Source: Lachnospiraceae bacterium Zagget2
GTDB taxonomy: Bacteria > Bacillota > Clostridia > Lachnospirales > Lachnospiraceae
NCBI GenBank assembly: GCA_001941045.1
Contig: MSHD01000019.1
Location: forward strand, 3,560 to 50,364
Reading direction: 5' to 3'
Length of the DNA stretch: 46,805 nt
The notes under the pieces are model-generated. The model saw nothing but the letters and a program-made list of their open reading frames with translations. It searched no databases and had not been told where the DNA came from. Position 1 is the first letter of the stretch, and every line of letters starts with the position of its first letter. The translations under genes were made by a program, and so were the position numbers. Below, piece after piece: positions 23,654 to 31,349 of this stretch.

Positions 23654-24928
23654 GTGATAAAGAAAGAGATGATCGCCATGCTTCTGGCAGGCGGACAGGG
23701 AAGCCGGCTCGGGGTGCTGACCGCCAAGGTGGCGAAGCCTGCGGTGGCCTTCGGCGGGAAATACCGGATTATTGATTTTCCTTTAAGCAACTGCATCAAC
23801 TCCGGTATCGACACAGTGGGGGTACTGACACAGTATCAGCCGCTCCGGCTGAATACACACATCGGTATCGGCATGCCCTGGGATCTGGATCGGAATAACG
23901 GAGGAGTGACGATTCTCTCACCTTATGAGCGGAGCGCAGGGAGCGACTGGTATTCCGGCACGGCAAATGCGATTTACCAGAATATTGACTATATCGACAC
24001 CTACAATCCGGATTACGTTCTGATTCTGTCCGGCGACCATATTTATAAGATGGATTATGAGGTACTGCTGGACTTTCATAAGGAGCATGACGCGGCGGTG
24101 ACGATCGCCTGCATGCCGGTGCCGTGGGAGGAGGCGAGCCGCTTCGGCGTTGTGATCACGGATGAGACCGGAAGAGTCAGCGAATTTGAGGAAAAGCCGG
24201 CGCAGCCGCGCAGCAATCTGGCCTCCATGGGCATCTATATTTTCAGCTGGAAGGTGCTCCGCCAGGCGCTGATTCGGATGAAGGATGTGCCGGGCTGTGA
24301 TTTCGGGATGCATATTCTTCCGGCCTGCCTCGCAGACGGTGAGCGCCTGTTCGCCTATGAGTTTAACGGTTACTGGAAGGATGTCGGGACGCTCGGTTCC
24401 TACTGGGAAGCGAATATGGAGCTGATCGACATTATCCCGGAGTTCAACCTGTATGAGGAATTCTGGAAGATCTACACGAAGAGCGACGCAGTGCCGCCGA
24501 TGTACGTGTCGGAGGATGGCTATATTGAGCGCAGTATTGTAAGCGGCAATTCCTCAGTGGAGGGCAGCGTGATCAACTCCGTGATCGGAGCAGGCGTGAC
24601 CATCGGAAAAGGCGCTGAAGTCCGGGACTCGATCATCATGAAAAATACGGTGATTGGAGCGGGATGCAGAATCAACAGGGCGATTGTCGCGGAGGAAGTT
24701 ATCATCGGAGACAGAGCAGTCCTCGGCGTCGGCGAGAATGTCCCGAACAGGGAAAATCCGAAGGTTTACGCATTCGGTCTCGTGACGGTCGGGGAGAATT
24801 CCGTGATTCCGCCTGACGTACAGATTGGTTTCAATACGGCGGTATCCGGTATTACAGAGCCCGGCGATTATCCGGGCGGTGTCCTCGCGGGCGGGGAGAC
24901 ACTGATTAAGGCAGGTGAGAGAGCATGA
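23654..24928 (+). CDS. glgC: Glucose-1-phosphate adenylyltransferase GlgC
   Basis: GlgC makes ADP-glucose from glucose 1-phosphate and ATP, the committed step of glycogen synthesis. The 424-residue protein has the nucleotidyltransferase loop [36 protein letters not shown], the catalytic [11 protein letters not shown] and [19 protein letters not shown], then a left-handed beta-helix C-terminus with hexapeptide repeats ([18 protein letters not shown]). The start is GTG at 23654, preceded by AAGAGGTGAT. A longer reading from 23603 begins inside the promoter. It overlaps glgD by 4 bases (ATGA), so both subunits are translationally coupled. Confidence 0.95.
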   Translation: MIKKEMIAMLLAGGQGSRLGVLTAKVAKPAVAFGGKYRIIDFPLSNCINSGIDTVGVLTQYQPLRLNTHIGIGMPWDLDRNNGGVTILSPYERSAGSDWYSGTANAIYQNIDYIDTYNPDYVLILSGDHIYKMDYEVLLDFHKEHDAAVTIACMPVPWEEASRFGVVITDETGRVSEFEEKPAQPRSNLASMGIYIFSWKVLRQALIRMKDVPGCDFGMHILPACLADGERLFAYEFNGYWKDVGTLGSYWEANMELIDIIPEFNLYEEFWKIYTKSDAVPPMYVSEDGYIERSIVSGNSSVEGSVINSVIGAGVTIGKGAEVRDSIIMKNTVIGAGCRINRAIVAEEVIIGDRAVLGVGENVPNRENPKVYAFGLVTVGENSVIPPDVQIGFNTAVSGITEPGDYPGGVLAGGETLIKAGERA

Positions 24929-26043
24929 GGGCGGTAGGACTGATACTGGCAGGCGGGAATAACCACAGAATGCGGGAGCTTTCCGCAAAACGTGCGATTG
25001 CAGCCATGCCGGTGGCCGGCAGTTATCGAAGCATTGATTTCGCGCTGAGCAGCATGACGAATTCTCATGTGCAGAAGGTGGCGGTGCTGATGCAGTACAA
25101 TTCGCGCTCCCTGAACGAGCATCTGAGCTCTTCCAAGTGGTGGAATTTCGGACGCAAGCAGGGCGGACTTTATCTGTTCACACCGACAGTGACCGCGGAC
25201 AACAATTTCTGGTACAGGGGGACGGCGGATTCTATTTATCAGAACATCGACTGGCTGAAGCAGAGTCACGAGCCCTACGTGGTCATCGCCTCCGGAGACG
25301 GGGTGTATAAACTGGATTACAATAAAGTCCTGGAGTATCACATCGCGAAGAAGGCTGACATCACGGTCGTCTGCAAGGAGATGCCGGAGAGCACGGACAT
25401 GAGCCGGTTCGGGGTTGTGAGAGCGGATGACGACGGGCGCATCATTGGTTTCGAGGAAAAGCCGATGGCGACCGATGAACGCACCGTTTCCTGTGGGATC
25501 TATATCGTCCGCAGAAGACAGCTGGTTGAGCTGATCGAGCGCTGTGCGCAGGAGGACCGCTATGATTTCGTGCAGGACATTCTGATCCGCTATAAAAATG
25601 TAAAGAGGATTTACGCGTACAGGATGGACAGCTACTGGAACAGCATTTCCTCGGTGGACTCTTACTACGAGACAAATATGGACTTTCTGAAGCCGGAGGT
25701 GCGACAGCATTTCCTGCGGGACTATCCGGAGGTTTACTCAAAGGTACAGGATCTTCCGCCGGCGAAATACAATACCGGTTCCCGCGTGAAGAACAGTCTG
25801 GTCGCCAGCGGCAGCATCATCAACGGGACAGTGGAGAACTCGATCCTCTTTAAAAAAGTGTTTGTCGGAAGTAACTGTGTGATCAAAAATTCCATCATTT
25901 TGAATGACGTGTATCTGGGCGATAATACTTACATTGAGAACTGCATCGTGGAGAGCAGAGATACGATCCGCGCGAATTCGCGTTTTATCGGGGAAGATGG
26001 CGTGAAGGTAGTCATTGAGAAAAATGAGCGGTATATCATGTAA
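24925..26043 (+). CDS. glgD: GlgD, regulatory-type ADP-glucose pyrophosphorylase subunit
   Basis: This 372-residue paralogue of GlgC is typical of Firmicutes, where GlgC and GlgD form a heteromeric enzyme with higher activity. It keeps the fold ([69 protein letters not shown]) but departs from the GlgC active site: the glycine-rich loop reads AGGNNHRM in place of AGGQGSRL, and SGDGVYK replaces SGDHIYK. That fits a mainly regulatory subunit. The C-terminus has hexapeptide beta-helix repeats ([20 protein letters not shown]). It is coupled to glgC by an ATGA overlap and is followed by spoVG. Confidence 0.95.
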   Translation: MRAVGLILAGGNNHRMRELSAKRAIAAMPVAGSYRSIDFALSSMTNSHVQKVAVLMQYNSRSLNEHLSSSKWWNFGRKQGGLYLFTPTVTADNNFWYRGTADSIYQNIDWLKQSHEPYVVIASGDGVYKLDYNKVLEYHIAKKADITVVCKEMPESTDMSRFGVVRADDDGRIIGFEEKPMATDERTVSCGIYIVRRRQLVELIERCAQEDRYDFVQDILIRYKNVKRIYAYRMDSYWNSISSVDSYYETNMDFLKPEVRQHFLRDYPEVYSKVQDLPPAKYNTGSRVKNSLVASGSIINGTVENSILFKKVFVGSNCVIKNSIILNDVYLGDNTYIENCIVESRDTIRANSRFIGEDGVKVVIEKNERYIM

Positions 26044-26075
26044 ACGATTATGGAGAACTGATACAGGAGAAGAAA

Positions 26076-26345
26076 ATGAATATTACAGATGTACGGATTC
26101 GAAAAGTTACAAAGGAAGGAAAGATGCGGGCAGTCGTCTCCATCACGATTGACGGAGAGTTTGTCGTCCACGATATCAAGGTGATTGAGGGCGAAAAGGG
26201 ACTGTTTATCGCAATGCCGAGCAGACGCTCGGCGGACGGAGAATACCGGGACATCGCGCATCCAATCAACTCAGAAACGCGGGATGCGATTCAGGCGATC
26301 ATTTTGGAACGCTATCAGAGCATGCTGGAGAGCATGGGAGAGTAA
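26076..26345 (+). CDS. spoVG: SpoVG, RNA-binding regulatory protein
   Basis: This 89-residue protein matches SpoVG over its whole length. It has the typical start [20 protein letters not shown], the core [19 protein letters not shown], the signature [23 protein letters not shown], and a C-terminal helix. SpoVG is a small conserved Firmicute protein with roles in sporulation septum formation and gene regulation, and it binds nucleic acids. The start has AGGAGA 6 bases upstream. It begins 32 bases after glgD with no clear promoter between, so it may share the glg transcript, linking glycogen storage and sporulation control. A terminator follows. Confidence 0.95.
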   Translation: MNITDVRIRKVTKEGKMRAVVSITIDGEFVVHDIKVIEGEKGLFIAMPSRRSADGEYRDIAHPINSETRDAIQAIILERYQSMLESMGE

Positions 26346-26358
26346 TGGGGGGGAATGA

Positions 26359-26392
26359 GAAAGCCCGCGGCGGAGTGCTGCGGGCTTTCGTG
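26359..26392. terminator. Terminator between spoVG and the convergent LysR gene
   Basis: GAAAGCCCGC (26359-26368) pairs perfectly with GCGGGCTTTC (26380-26389), with an 11-base loop that can itself pair partly. The T-run is short, but the hairpin exactly fills the 47-base gap between convergent genes. Confidence 0.75.
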
Positions 26393-27277
26393 TTACTCTG
26401 AAACTTTGCGGACATATTCAATGAATTTTCCGGCTGCGGTGGGCAGACGCCGCCTGCGATCCCAGACCAGTACGTAGTTGGCGATGTAGCCGGGATCCGT
26501 CAGGTCTTTGATGATCACGTCGCTGCTCTCAAAATTTGCGCCGGTGGAACGGGGGAAGATCGCAACGCCGACCCCCTGCTTTACGAGTTCGTAGGCATTC
26601 AGGTAATGACTCAGTTCACAGAGAACCGTGGGCGTTTTATGGATGGATGCAAACATGTCGTGGATTTTCATACTCCGGGACTTGCGCGCCGGGATGATCA
26701 GGGGAACGCCGACCAGATCCCGCAGGGGGATGGTGTCGCCTTCTATCTGCGCCAGCGGGTGAGAGCCGGGGATCATCGCAACCCAGGGCTCCGAGCCGAC
26801 GGCGATGCTGTCGAGTGACTCGTGATCGAAGGGTTCGATGAGCAGCGCGAGGTCACACAGTCCCTTCAGCAGGCGCTCGGTCGCGTCGTCGCCGCTGCCG
26901 TTCCAGAGACTGTATTTTACATCCGGGTACTCCTGAGAGAAACCGGAAATCCAGTGAGACATGAGATAAGGTCCCTGGCCCTCGACGGAGGCGATGTAGA
27001 GTGGCCCGCTGACGCCGTGACGGTACTCGCGGATCTCGTCTTCCGTCTTCTCGACGAGCGTCAGGATCTCGGCACCCCGGTTTTTCAGAATCAGTCCTTC
27101 TTCGGTCAGATGAAGACGGCGCTTCTCGCGGATGAACAGCTCTACGCCGAGCTCCTCCTCCAGCATCTGCATCTGGCGGCTGAGCGGCGGCTGCGCCATG
27201 TGCAGGTTCTCTGCCGCGCGGGTGATATTCAGCTCCTGCGCCACTTCCAGAAAATAACGAATGGAACGGATATCCAT
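26393..27277 (-). CDS. LysR-family transcriptional regulator
   Basis: This is a 294-residue LysR-type regulator. The N-terminal winged helix-turn-helix is MDIRSIRYFLEVAQELNITR followed by AAENLHMAQPPLSRQMQMLE and the wing EELGVELFIREKRRLHLTEEG. A linker helix and an inducer-binding domain follow (residues about 90-294, with YIASVEGQGPYLMSHWISGF). The start is ATG at 27277 with AAGGAGGTG; a reading from 27358 crosses the promoter. LysR genes usually control a divergent target. Here the divergent transcription unit is only a 27-residue ORF, and the shared region holds a T-N11-A dyad. The inducer is unknown. Confidence 0.93.
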   Translation of the reverse strand: MDIRSIRYFLEVAQELNITRAAENLHMAQPPLSRQMQMLEEELGVELFIREKRRLHLTEEGLILKNRGAEILTLVEKTEDEIREYRHGVSGPLYIASVEGQGPYLMSHWISGFSQEYPDVKYSLWNGSGDDATERLLKGLCDLALLIEPFDHESLDSIAVGSEPWVAMIPGSHPLAQIEGDTIPLRDLVGVPLIIPARKSRSMKIHDMFASIHKTPTVLCELSHYLNAYELVKQGVGVAIFPRSTGANFESSDVIIKDLTDPGYIANYVLVWDRRRRLPTAAGKFIEYVRKVSE

Positions 27278-27296
27278 GATACACCTCCTTTGCCTT

Positions 27297-27325
27297 ATCA
27301 TACCATAAAGGTATAAAAAAGCCAA
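27297..27325 (-). promoter_or_regulatory. Promoter of the LysR regulator gene
   Basis: On the minus strand TTGGCT (27325-27320) and TATGAT (27302-27297) are 17 bases apart. The LysR-box dyad lies inside this promoter, consistent with autorepression. Confidence 0.6.
27300..27314. promoter_or_regulatory. LysR-type operator (T-N11-A dyad)
   Basis: ATACC and GGTAT form a perfect 5-bp inverted repeat around ATAAA, which gives the T-N11-A spacing (T27301, A27313) of LysR-type binding sites. It overlaps the LysR promoter and lies about 50 bases upstream of the divergent -10 box, the usual geometry for activation of the divergent unit. Confidence 0.6.
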
Positions 27326-27357
27326 TATAATATGTATTTTATTTTTTGAAAACCTCA

Positions 27358-27366
27358 TGCTATACT
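27358..27366 (+). promoter_or_regulatory. Extended -10 promoter of the 27-residue ORF
   Basis: TGCTATACT matches TGnTATACT. The -35 region at 17 bases (TTTATT) is poor, as expected for an activator-dependent promoter. Transcription should start near 27373. Confidence 0.6.
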
Positions 27367-27385
27367 GTAGTCACAAACAAAGAAA

Positions 27386-27409
27386 CGGAAGCACCGCTTC
27401 CGCCGGAAG
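27386..27409 (+). promoter_or_regulatory. Two mutually exclusive leader hairpins before the small ORF
   Basis: CGGAAGC (27386-27392) can pair with GCTTCCG (27396-27402). The same CTTCC (27397-27401) can instead pair with GGAAG (27405-27409). Either stem lies just before the AAAGGAGG ribosome-binding site at 27415-27422. Alternating hairpins of this type can act as leader switches; function is inferred. Confidence 0.4.
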
Positions 27410-27431
27410 TCCAAAAAGGAGGTCATGGATT

Positions 27432-27515
27432 ATGAAGAAATTTTATGAAACGTTCGAAACAGCACTGGAATCTTATTTCAAATTATTTGCAAATGGCTTC
27501 GGAACGGAAGGCTGA
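27432..27515 (+). CDS. 27-residue small protein, divergent from LysR
   Basis: A short ORF encodes MKKFYETFETALESYFKLFA plus NGFGTEG. It has one of the strongest ribosome-binding sites in the window (AAAAAGGAGG, 9 bases from the ATG), an extended -10 promoter about 65 bases upstream and a GC-rich hairpin 36 bases downstream, so it looks like a complete gene. The first 20 residues can form an amphipathic helix with regularly spaced Phe and Tyr, suggesting membrane or protein binding. A competing ATG at 27425 gives only 7 codons and sits too close to the ribosome-binding site. I recognise no family. It may be the target of the divergent LysR regulator. Confidence 0.6.
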   Translation: MKKFYETFETALESYFKLFANGFGTEG

Positions 27516-27551
27516 AGAATGCACATAACATTTATTTGAAATACTACTCCC

Positions 27552-27580
27552 GAGAGGGCGCCGGAAACCGGCGCCCTCTC
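27552..27580. terminator. Strong GC-rich hairpin between the small ORF and the flavodiiron gene
   Basis: GAGAGGGCGCCGG (27552-27564) and CCGGCGCCCTCTC (27568-27580) form a perfect 13-bp stem with an AAA loop. No T-run follows on either strand, so it may terminate weakly in both directions or protect 3' ends. Confidence 0.55.
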
Positions 27581-27600
27581 ATCGTGTATACGGAAGTAAT

Positions 27601-29397
27601 TTAAGAAATCGGCTCAAAGTCTGCCGCGCCGTGTTTGCAGAGCGGGCAGACGAAGTCGTCCGGGAGCTCATCGCCCTCGTAGACGTAGCCGCAGACCTTG
27701 CAGACGAAGCCTTTCTTGCCCTCGGTGGCGGGCTTCGGCTTGACGTTGTTCTGGTAGTACGTGTAGGTCATCGTCTCGACCTTCGAGATGACGCGCGACT
27801 CGGTGATGCTGCAGATGAACATACCGTGCGTATCCATGTCGAAATACTGCTCTACCTTCAGGGACATGAAGGAGTTGATATATTTCGGAAGGAAGGCGAG
27901 CCCATTGTCCGAGTAGAGCGGCGTGATGCCCGCGCCTGCGAACTTGTCGACCGTGCGTCCGCTCTGGAAACCGAAGGTCTCGAATACAGAGAAGGGCGCG
28001 TCCTGCGACAGGCAGTTCAGGTTCATGATGCCGGTCTTTTTGATGACATGATGCGAGTAGTTCGCCTTGTTGATCGTGACGGCAATGCGGTTCGGTGTGT
28101 TGGTCACCTGCGAGACGGTATTGACGATCAGGCAGTTGTCCTTCGTGCCGTCGTTGGAAGTCACGACATACAGGCCGTAGCCGATGTTGAAGAGCGCGGT
28201 AAGATCGTTCTTATTGGCAGTTTCGTTGCTGCGCGCCACGTAATCCTGGCAGAGCTCCTCGACCAGTGCTCCGAGCTGTGCGCTGCTCTCCTCGCTGAGC
28301 GCGGATTTGATGTGTACGGTGGTGTCCGCCCACTTGATATCCTTGCTTTTCTCGAGCATCTGCTTCATGACCTTGGCCGCGGTCGGCGCCCAGGAGCCGT
28401 TCTCGATCAGGGCGACCGTGCGGTTCTGGAAATTGCGCTCCGTCAGGCGATGAATATAGTCGCGCATGAAGGGGTAGATATCCGCGTTGTAGGTCGTCGT
28501 GGCGAGCACGAGCTTATTGTAGCGGAAGGCGTCGGCGATGGCCAGTGCCATGTCGCAGCGCGCAAGGTCGTGGACGATAACGTTCGGGCAGCCCTTGGCG
28601 CGGAACTGATCGGCGAGCTGCTCTACTGCCTTCTTCGTGTGTCCGTAGACAGACGTGTAGGCAATGACGATGCCTTCGCTCTCCGGCTGATAGGAGGACC
28701 AGAGATCATAGAGGTGCAGGTAGTGACCGAGATTTTCCTTAAGAACCGGGCCGTGCAACGGGCAGATGGTCTGGATATCCAGTCCGGCCGCCTTCTTCAG
28801 CAGATTCTGTACCTGTTTGCCGTATTTGCCGACGATGCCGATGAAGTAACGGCGGGACTCGTCATCCCAGGGCTCGTCCACATCGAGCGCGCCGAACTTT
28901 CCGAAGCCGTCCGCGGAGAACAGCACCTTATCGCAGGTGTCGTAGGTCACGATGACCTCCGGCCAGTGCACCATCGGCGCCTCGACGAAGGCAAGTGTGT
29001 GCCTGCCGAGCGTGAGCGTGTCGCCTTCCTTGACCACCACGCGGCGATCCTCGAAGGAGGTGCCGAAAAACTGTCCCATCATTGTGAAAGCCTTCGCGCT
29101 GGAGACGATCGTCGTGTCCTTGTAGACCTCCATGAAATTCGCGATGTTTGCGGAGTGGTCGGGTTCCATATGCTGAATAATCAGATAATCCGGCTGGCGG
29201 TCGCCGAGTAATTTCGCGATATTGTCCAGCCATTCGTGTTTAAAATGCGCGTCCACGGTATCCATGACGGCGATTTTTTCGTCGAGTATCACGTAGGAGT
29301 TGTAGGACATGCCGTTCGGCACGGAGTACTGTCCCTCGAAAAGATCGACCTGGTGGTCGTTTACGCCTACATATTTGATGTCAGTAGTAATCTCCAT
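27601..29397 (-). CDS. Four-domain flavodiiron protein (oxygen/NO reductase) with flavin-reductase and rubredoxin domains
   Basis: This 598-residue protein reduces O2 or NO to protect anaerobes. Domains in order are a metallo-beta-lactamase-like diiron domain (about 1-245; ligands in HMEPDHSAN near residues 76-84, later VHWPE and CPLHGPV), a flavodoxin domain (about 255-395; FMN loop YTSVYGHTKKA), a flavin-reductase-like domain (about 410-545; SNDGTKDNCLIVNTVSQVTN) and a C-terminal rubredoxin (563-598; CKVC and CPLC, DDFVCPLC). With a flavin-reductase and a rubredoxin in one chain it may take electrons from NAD(P)H with little help. The start at 29397 has GGAAGG; an upstream reading at 29463 overlaps the promoter. 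Confidence 0.93.
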   Translation of the reverse strand: MEITTDIKYVGVNDHQVDLFEGQYSVPNGMSYNSYVILDEKIAVMDTVDAHFKHEWLDNIAKLLGDRQPDYLIIQHMEPDHSANIANFMEVYKDTTIVSSAKAFTMMGQFFGTSFEDRRVVVKEGDTLTLGRHTLAFVEAPMVHWPEVIVTYDTCDKVLFSADGFGKFGALDVDEPWDDESRRYFIGIVGKYGKQVQNLLKKAAGLDIQTICPLHGPVLKENLGHYLHLYDLWSSYQPESEGIVIAYTSVYGHTKKAVEQLADQFRAKGCPNVIVHDLARCDMALAIADAFRYNKLVLATTTYNADIYPFMRDYIHRLTERNFQNRTVALIENGSWAPTAAKVMKQMLEKSKDIKWADTTVHIKSALSEESSAQLGALVEELCQDYVARSNETANKNDLTALFNIGYGLYVVTSNDGTKDNCLIVNTVSQVTNTPNRIAVTINKANYSHHVIKKTGIMNLNCLSQDAPFSVFETFGFQSGRTVDKFAGAGITPLYSDNGLAFLPKYINSFMSLKVEQYFDMDTHGMFICSITESRVISKVETMTYTYYQNNVKPKPATEGKKGFVCKVCGYVYEGDELPDDFVCPLCKHGAADFEPIS

Positions 29398-29434
29398 CTG
29401 TTGCCTTCCTTTCTCTTTTTTCAATTTCGTCAAA

Positions 29435-29463
29435 AGTATAACATACTGCGAGGCACGCCGCAA
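29435..29463 (-). promoter_or_regulatory. Promoter of the flavodiiron gene
   Basis: On the minus strand TTGCGG (29463-29458), 17 bases, then TATACT (29440-29435) with TGT directly before it (extended -10). Transcription from near 29428 confirms the start at 29397. Confidence 0.65.
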
Positions 29464-29658
29464 GCCGTGAAATGACTTGTTTCATCCGAAATTAATTTTA
29501 AATTTGCTATTGCATTCCAGGCTGACAGTGTGTAAACTTCTCACAAATACCTTTTTCTCTAGTTACAAGGATATCACTGTTTCAGGTTCTGTTTCGTGAA
29601 TAATCCAGAATAATGGCAGTATTTGTCACTATCGTGAAAAATAAAGGCAGGAATGAAA

Positions 29659-30717
29659 ATGAGCGATCATAGGGGTGCAACTGATAACAGTACAAAACTG
29701 CAAATCCGCAACAGTACGGTTGACTTTCTTGTTTTTACAATGGATGCCCATGAGGAAGGGATCGAAGTCCGTGTGCAGGATAATGACGTCTGGTTGACGC
29801 AAAAGGCTATCGCACAGCTGTTTGATATTGACAGGAGTGTCATAACAAAACATCTGAAGAATATTTATGCCAGCGGCGAATTGTTTGAAGATTCAACTTG
29901 TGCAAATTTTGCACAAGTTGCTGACAACGGGAAAACGTATCAATACAAGTTTTATTCATTGTCGGCTATCATTGCGGTTGGGTACCGGATTAACTCTGAA
30001 CGTGCAACACAGTTTCGTCAATGGGCAACGAAAGTACTGAACACTTTTACAAAGCAGGGTTATGTGCTGGATAAAAACAGGTTAATCAACGGACAGATTT
30101 TTGACGAGGATTATTTTGACCACTTAATTTCCGAGATTCAGGAAATCCGGGCCAGCGAGCGCAGGTTCTATCAGAAAATAACAGACATCTATGCAACTGC
30201 GGTGGACTATTCAATGGATAGCCAGATCACAAGGAACTTCTTTGCGACTGTTCAGAATAAAATGCATTATGCCATACATGGTAATACAGCAGCTGAAGTG
30301 ATTGTCGCCAGAGCCGACCATACAAAAGACCATATGGGTCTTACTACGTGGAAGAATGCCCCTGAAGGAAAAATTGTAAAAGCAGATGTCTCAATTGCCA
30401 AAAATTATTTAACAAAATCGGAGCTGCAGGAATTAAATGAGATTGTGACAATGTATCTGGATTACGCCACCAGGCAGGCCAGACGGCATATCCCTATGAC
30501 GATGGCAGACTGGGCATCTAAATTGGATGCATTTTTAAAATTCAACGATGCAGAAATTCTACATAACAAAGGGAAGGTAACGGCCGAAATTGCCAAAGCA
30601 TTTGCTGAAAGTGAATTTGAGCAATATAGAATTATTCAGGATCGGCATTATCAGAGTGATTTTGATCGGATGTTTATTGAGGCAATGAACGAACAAACCC
30701 AGAACGAGGTGAATTGA
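29659..30717 (+). CDS. RhuM-family protein
   Basis: This 352-residue protein resembles the RhuM family, first named from a Salmonella pathogenicity island and common on mobile or accessory DNA. Its biochemical role is unknown. Typical segments are VWLTQKAIAQLFDIDRSVIT (a helix-turn-helix-like start near residue 50), KHLKNIYASGEL, the YKFYSLSAIIAVGYRINSER stretch and RQWATKVLNTFTKQGYVLD. A C-terminal Fic-like-flanking helical region follows (MHYAIHGNTAAEVIVARAD). Base composition is clearly richer in AT than the neighbours, and it stands alone between its own gap and a terminator, both signs of transfer. ATG at 29653 abuts the ribosome-binding site; 29659 has better spacing. Confidence 0.85.
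   Translation: MSDHRGATDNSTKLQIRNSTVDFLVFTMDAHEEGIEVRVQDNDVWLTQKAIAQLFDIDRSVITKHLKNIYASGELFEDSTCANFAQVADNGKTYQYKFYSLSAIIAVGYRINSERATQFRQWATKVLNTFTKQGYVLDKNRLINGQIFDEDYFDHLISEIQEIRASERRFYQKITDIYATAVDYSMDSQITRNFFATVQNKMHYAIHGNTAAEVIVARADHTKDHMGLTTWKNAPEGKIVKADVSIAKNYLTKSELQELNEIVTMYLDYATRQARRHIPMTMADWASKLDAFLKFNDAEILHNKGKVTAEIAKAFAESEFEQYRIIQDRHYQSDFDRMFIEAMNEQTQNEVN
29894..29920. repeat. Perfect 27-base palindrome inside the RhuM gene
   Basis: CAACTTGTGCAAA (29894-29906) and TTTGCACAAGTTG (29908-29920) are perfect inverted copies around one T. It lies in the coding sequence for STCANFAQVAD and could fold into a strong mRNA hairpin or serve as a protein-binding dyad. Confidence 0.75.
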
Positions 30718-30720
30718 CTT

Positions 30721-30771
30721 AAAGACTTCGGAGGAACATTCCGTTTGGGATGTCCTCCGGAGTCTTTTTTT
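30721..30771 (+). terminator. Intrinsic terminator after the RhuM gene
   Basis: AAAGACTTCGGAGGA (from 30721) pairs with TCCTCCGGAGTCTTT (ending at 30767) with one mismatch; inner bases extend the stem with a bulge. A run of seven T ends at 30771. The stem starts three bases after the stop codon. Confidence 0.93.
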
Positions 30772-30829
30772 GGCAGTCCGAACATTTTCCGCATATATAT
30801 AAGCAGAGAAAGAGAATGGAGTCAGTCTC

Positions 30830-31264
30830 ATGAGAGATATGGGAGAATGGAATTGTCTGTACCGGGAGCCGCGCCTGTTTCCCTGGCTTTATCCATATGG
30901 AAGCTTTCCGCAGTATCGGAATCTGTGGAGCAGTCCGGAGCGCATGGAGGATGAGGCGGACGCGAAGCGTCTGCGGGAGCTCTATCCCCTTATGGCGAGG
31001 AGGCTCGCGCCCTATGTGGAGGAGATCTGCGACGAGATGGAGTATCCCGGAAGCATGATGTACGATGAGTATCCGGATCAGCTCTCGCTGATGCGAAAAT
31101 GCCGGCAGGTTCTGGAGCGTGCGGAGGCTGCGGAAGATTTCGGGGAGAAGGAGCCGGACTGGGAGGAGCTGCGCGATCTGATCGGCGTCCTTCTGCTGCA
31201 GGAAATGATGCGCCGCCGGAAAAGGAAGCGGGAAAAAGGCATTGACACGTTTTGCGCGCGATAG
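30830..31264 (+). CDS. Conserved-looking protein of unknown function
   Basis: I cannot name this 144-residue protein. It is soluble, with an aromatic/proline-rich N-terminus (YREPRLFPWLYPYGSFPQYR), then helices (YPLMARRLAPYVEEICDEME), a compact motif PGSMMYDEYPDQLSL near residues 72-86, and a basic C-terminus (EMMRRRKRKREK). The aromatic start and the MMYDEYPD core recall short uncharacterised Lachnospiraceae proteins, but this is memory, not a search result. Its codon use and GC content match the neighbouring host genes rather than the RhuM gene. The end of the gene overlaps the promoter of the next gene. An in-frame ATG nine bases downstream is an alternative start. Confidence 0.68.
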   Translation: MRDMGEWNCLYREPRLFPWLYPYGSFPQYRNLWSSPERMEDEADAKRLRELYPLMARRLAPYVEEICDEMEYPGSMMYDEYPDQLSLMRKCRQVLERAEAAEDFGEKEPDWEELRDLIGVLLLQEMMRRRKRKREKGIDTFCAR

Positions 31265-31270
31265 TAAACT
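31242..31270 (+). promoter_or_regulatory. Promoter overlapping the end of the 144-residue protein gene
   Basis: A consensus -35 box TTGACA (31242-31247), 17 bases, then TAAACT (31265-31270). Transcription would start near 31277, directly before a terminator-like hairpin in the leader of the next gene. Confidence 0.65.
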
Positions 31271-31291
31271 ACAAAGAGAACCATTGCAGAG

Positions 31292-31330
31292 AAAAGCCGA
31301 TTGTTTTCCGCCGGGAACAGTTGGCTTTTT
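31292..31330 (+). terminator. Leader hairpin with T-run before the 831-residue protein (attenuator or upstream terminator)
   Basis: AAAAGCC (31292-31298) pairs with GGCTTTT (from 31323), and the inner bases continue as a long imperfect stem with G-T pairs around GCCG. TTTTT ends it. It is 20 bases before the next start codon and only about 15 bases after the predicted transcription start, so it may release a roughly 55-base RNA or attenuate the gene. Confidence 0.6.
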
Positions 31331-31349
31331 AAGAATCACGGGGACAGAT

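Noticed and set aside
27425-27448. A 7-codon ORF (MDYEEIL) before the 27-residue ORF
   Set aside because: Its start is only two bases from GGAGG, too close for normal initiation; the ATG at 27432 has ideal spacing.
27631-29211. A 526-codon plus-strand ORF opposite the flavodiiron gene
   Set aside because: The minus strand encodes all four flavodiiron domains with their ligands; the plus reading is composition-driven.
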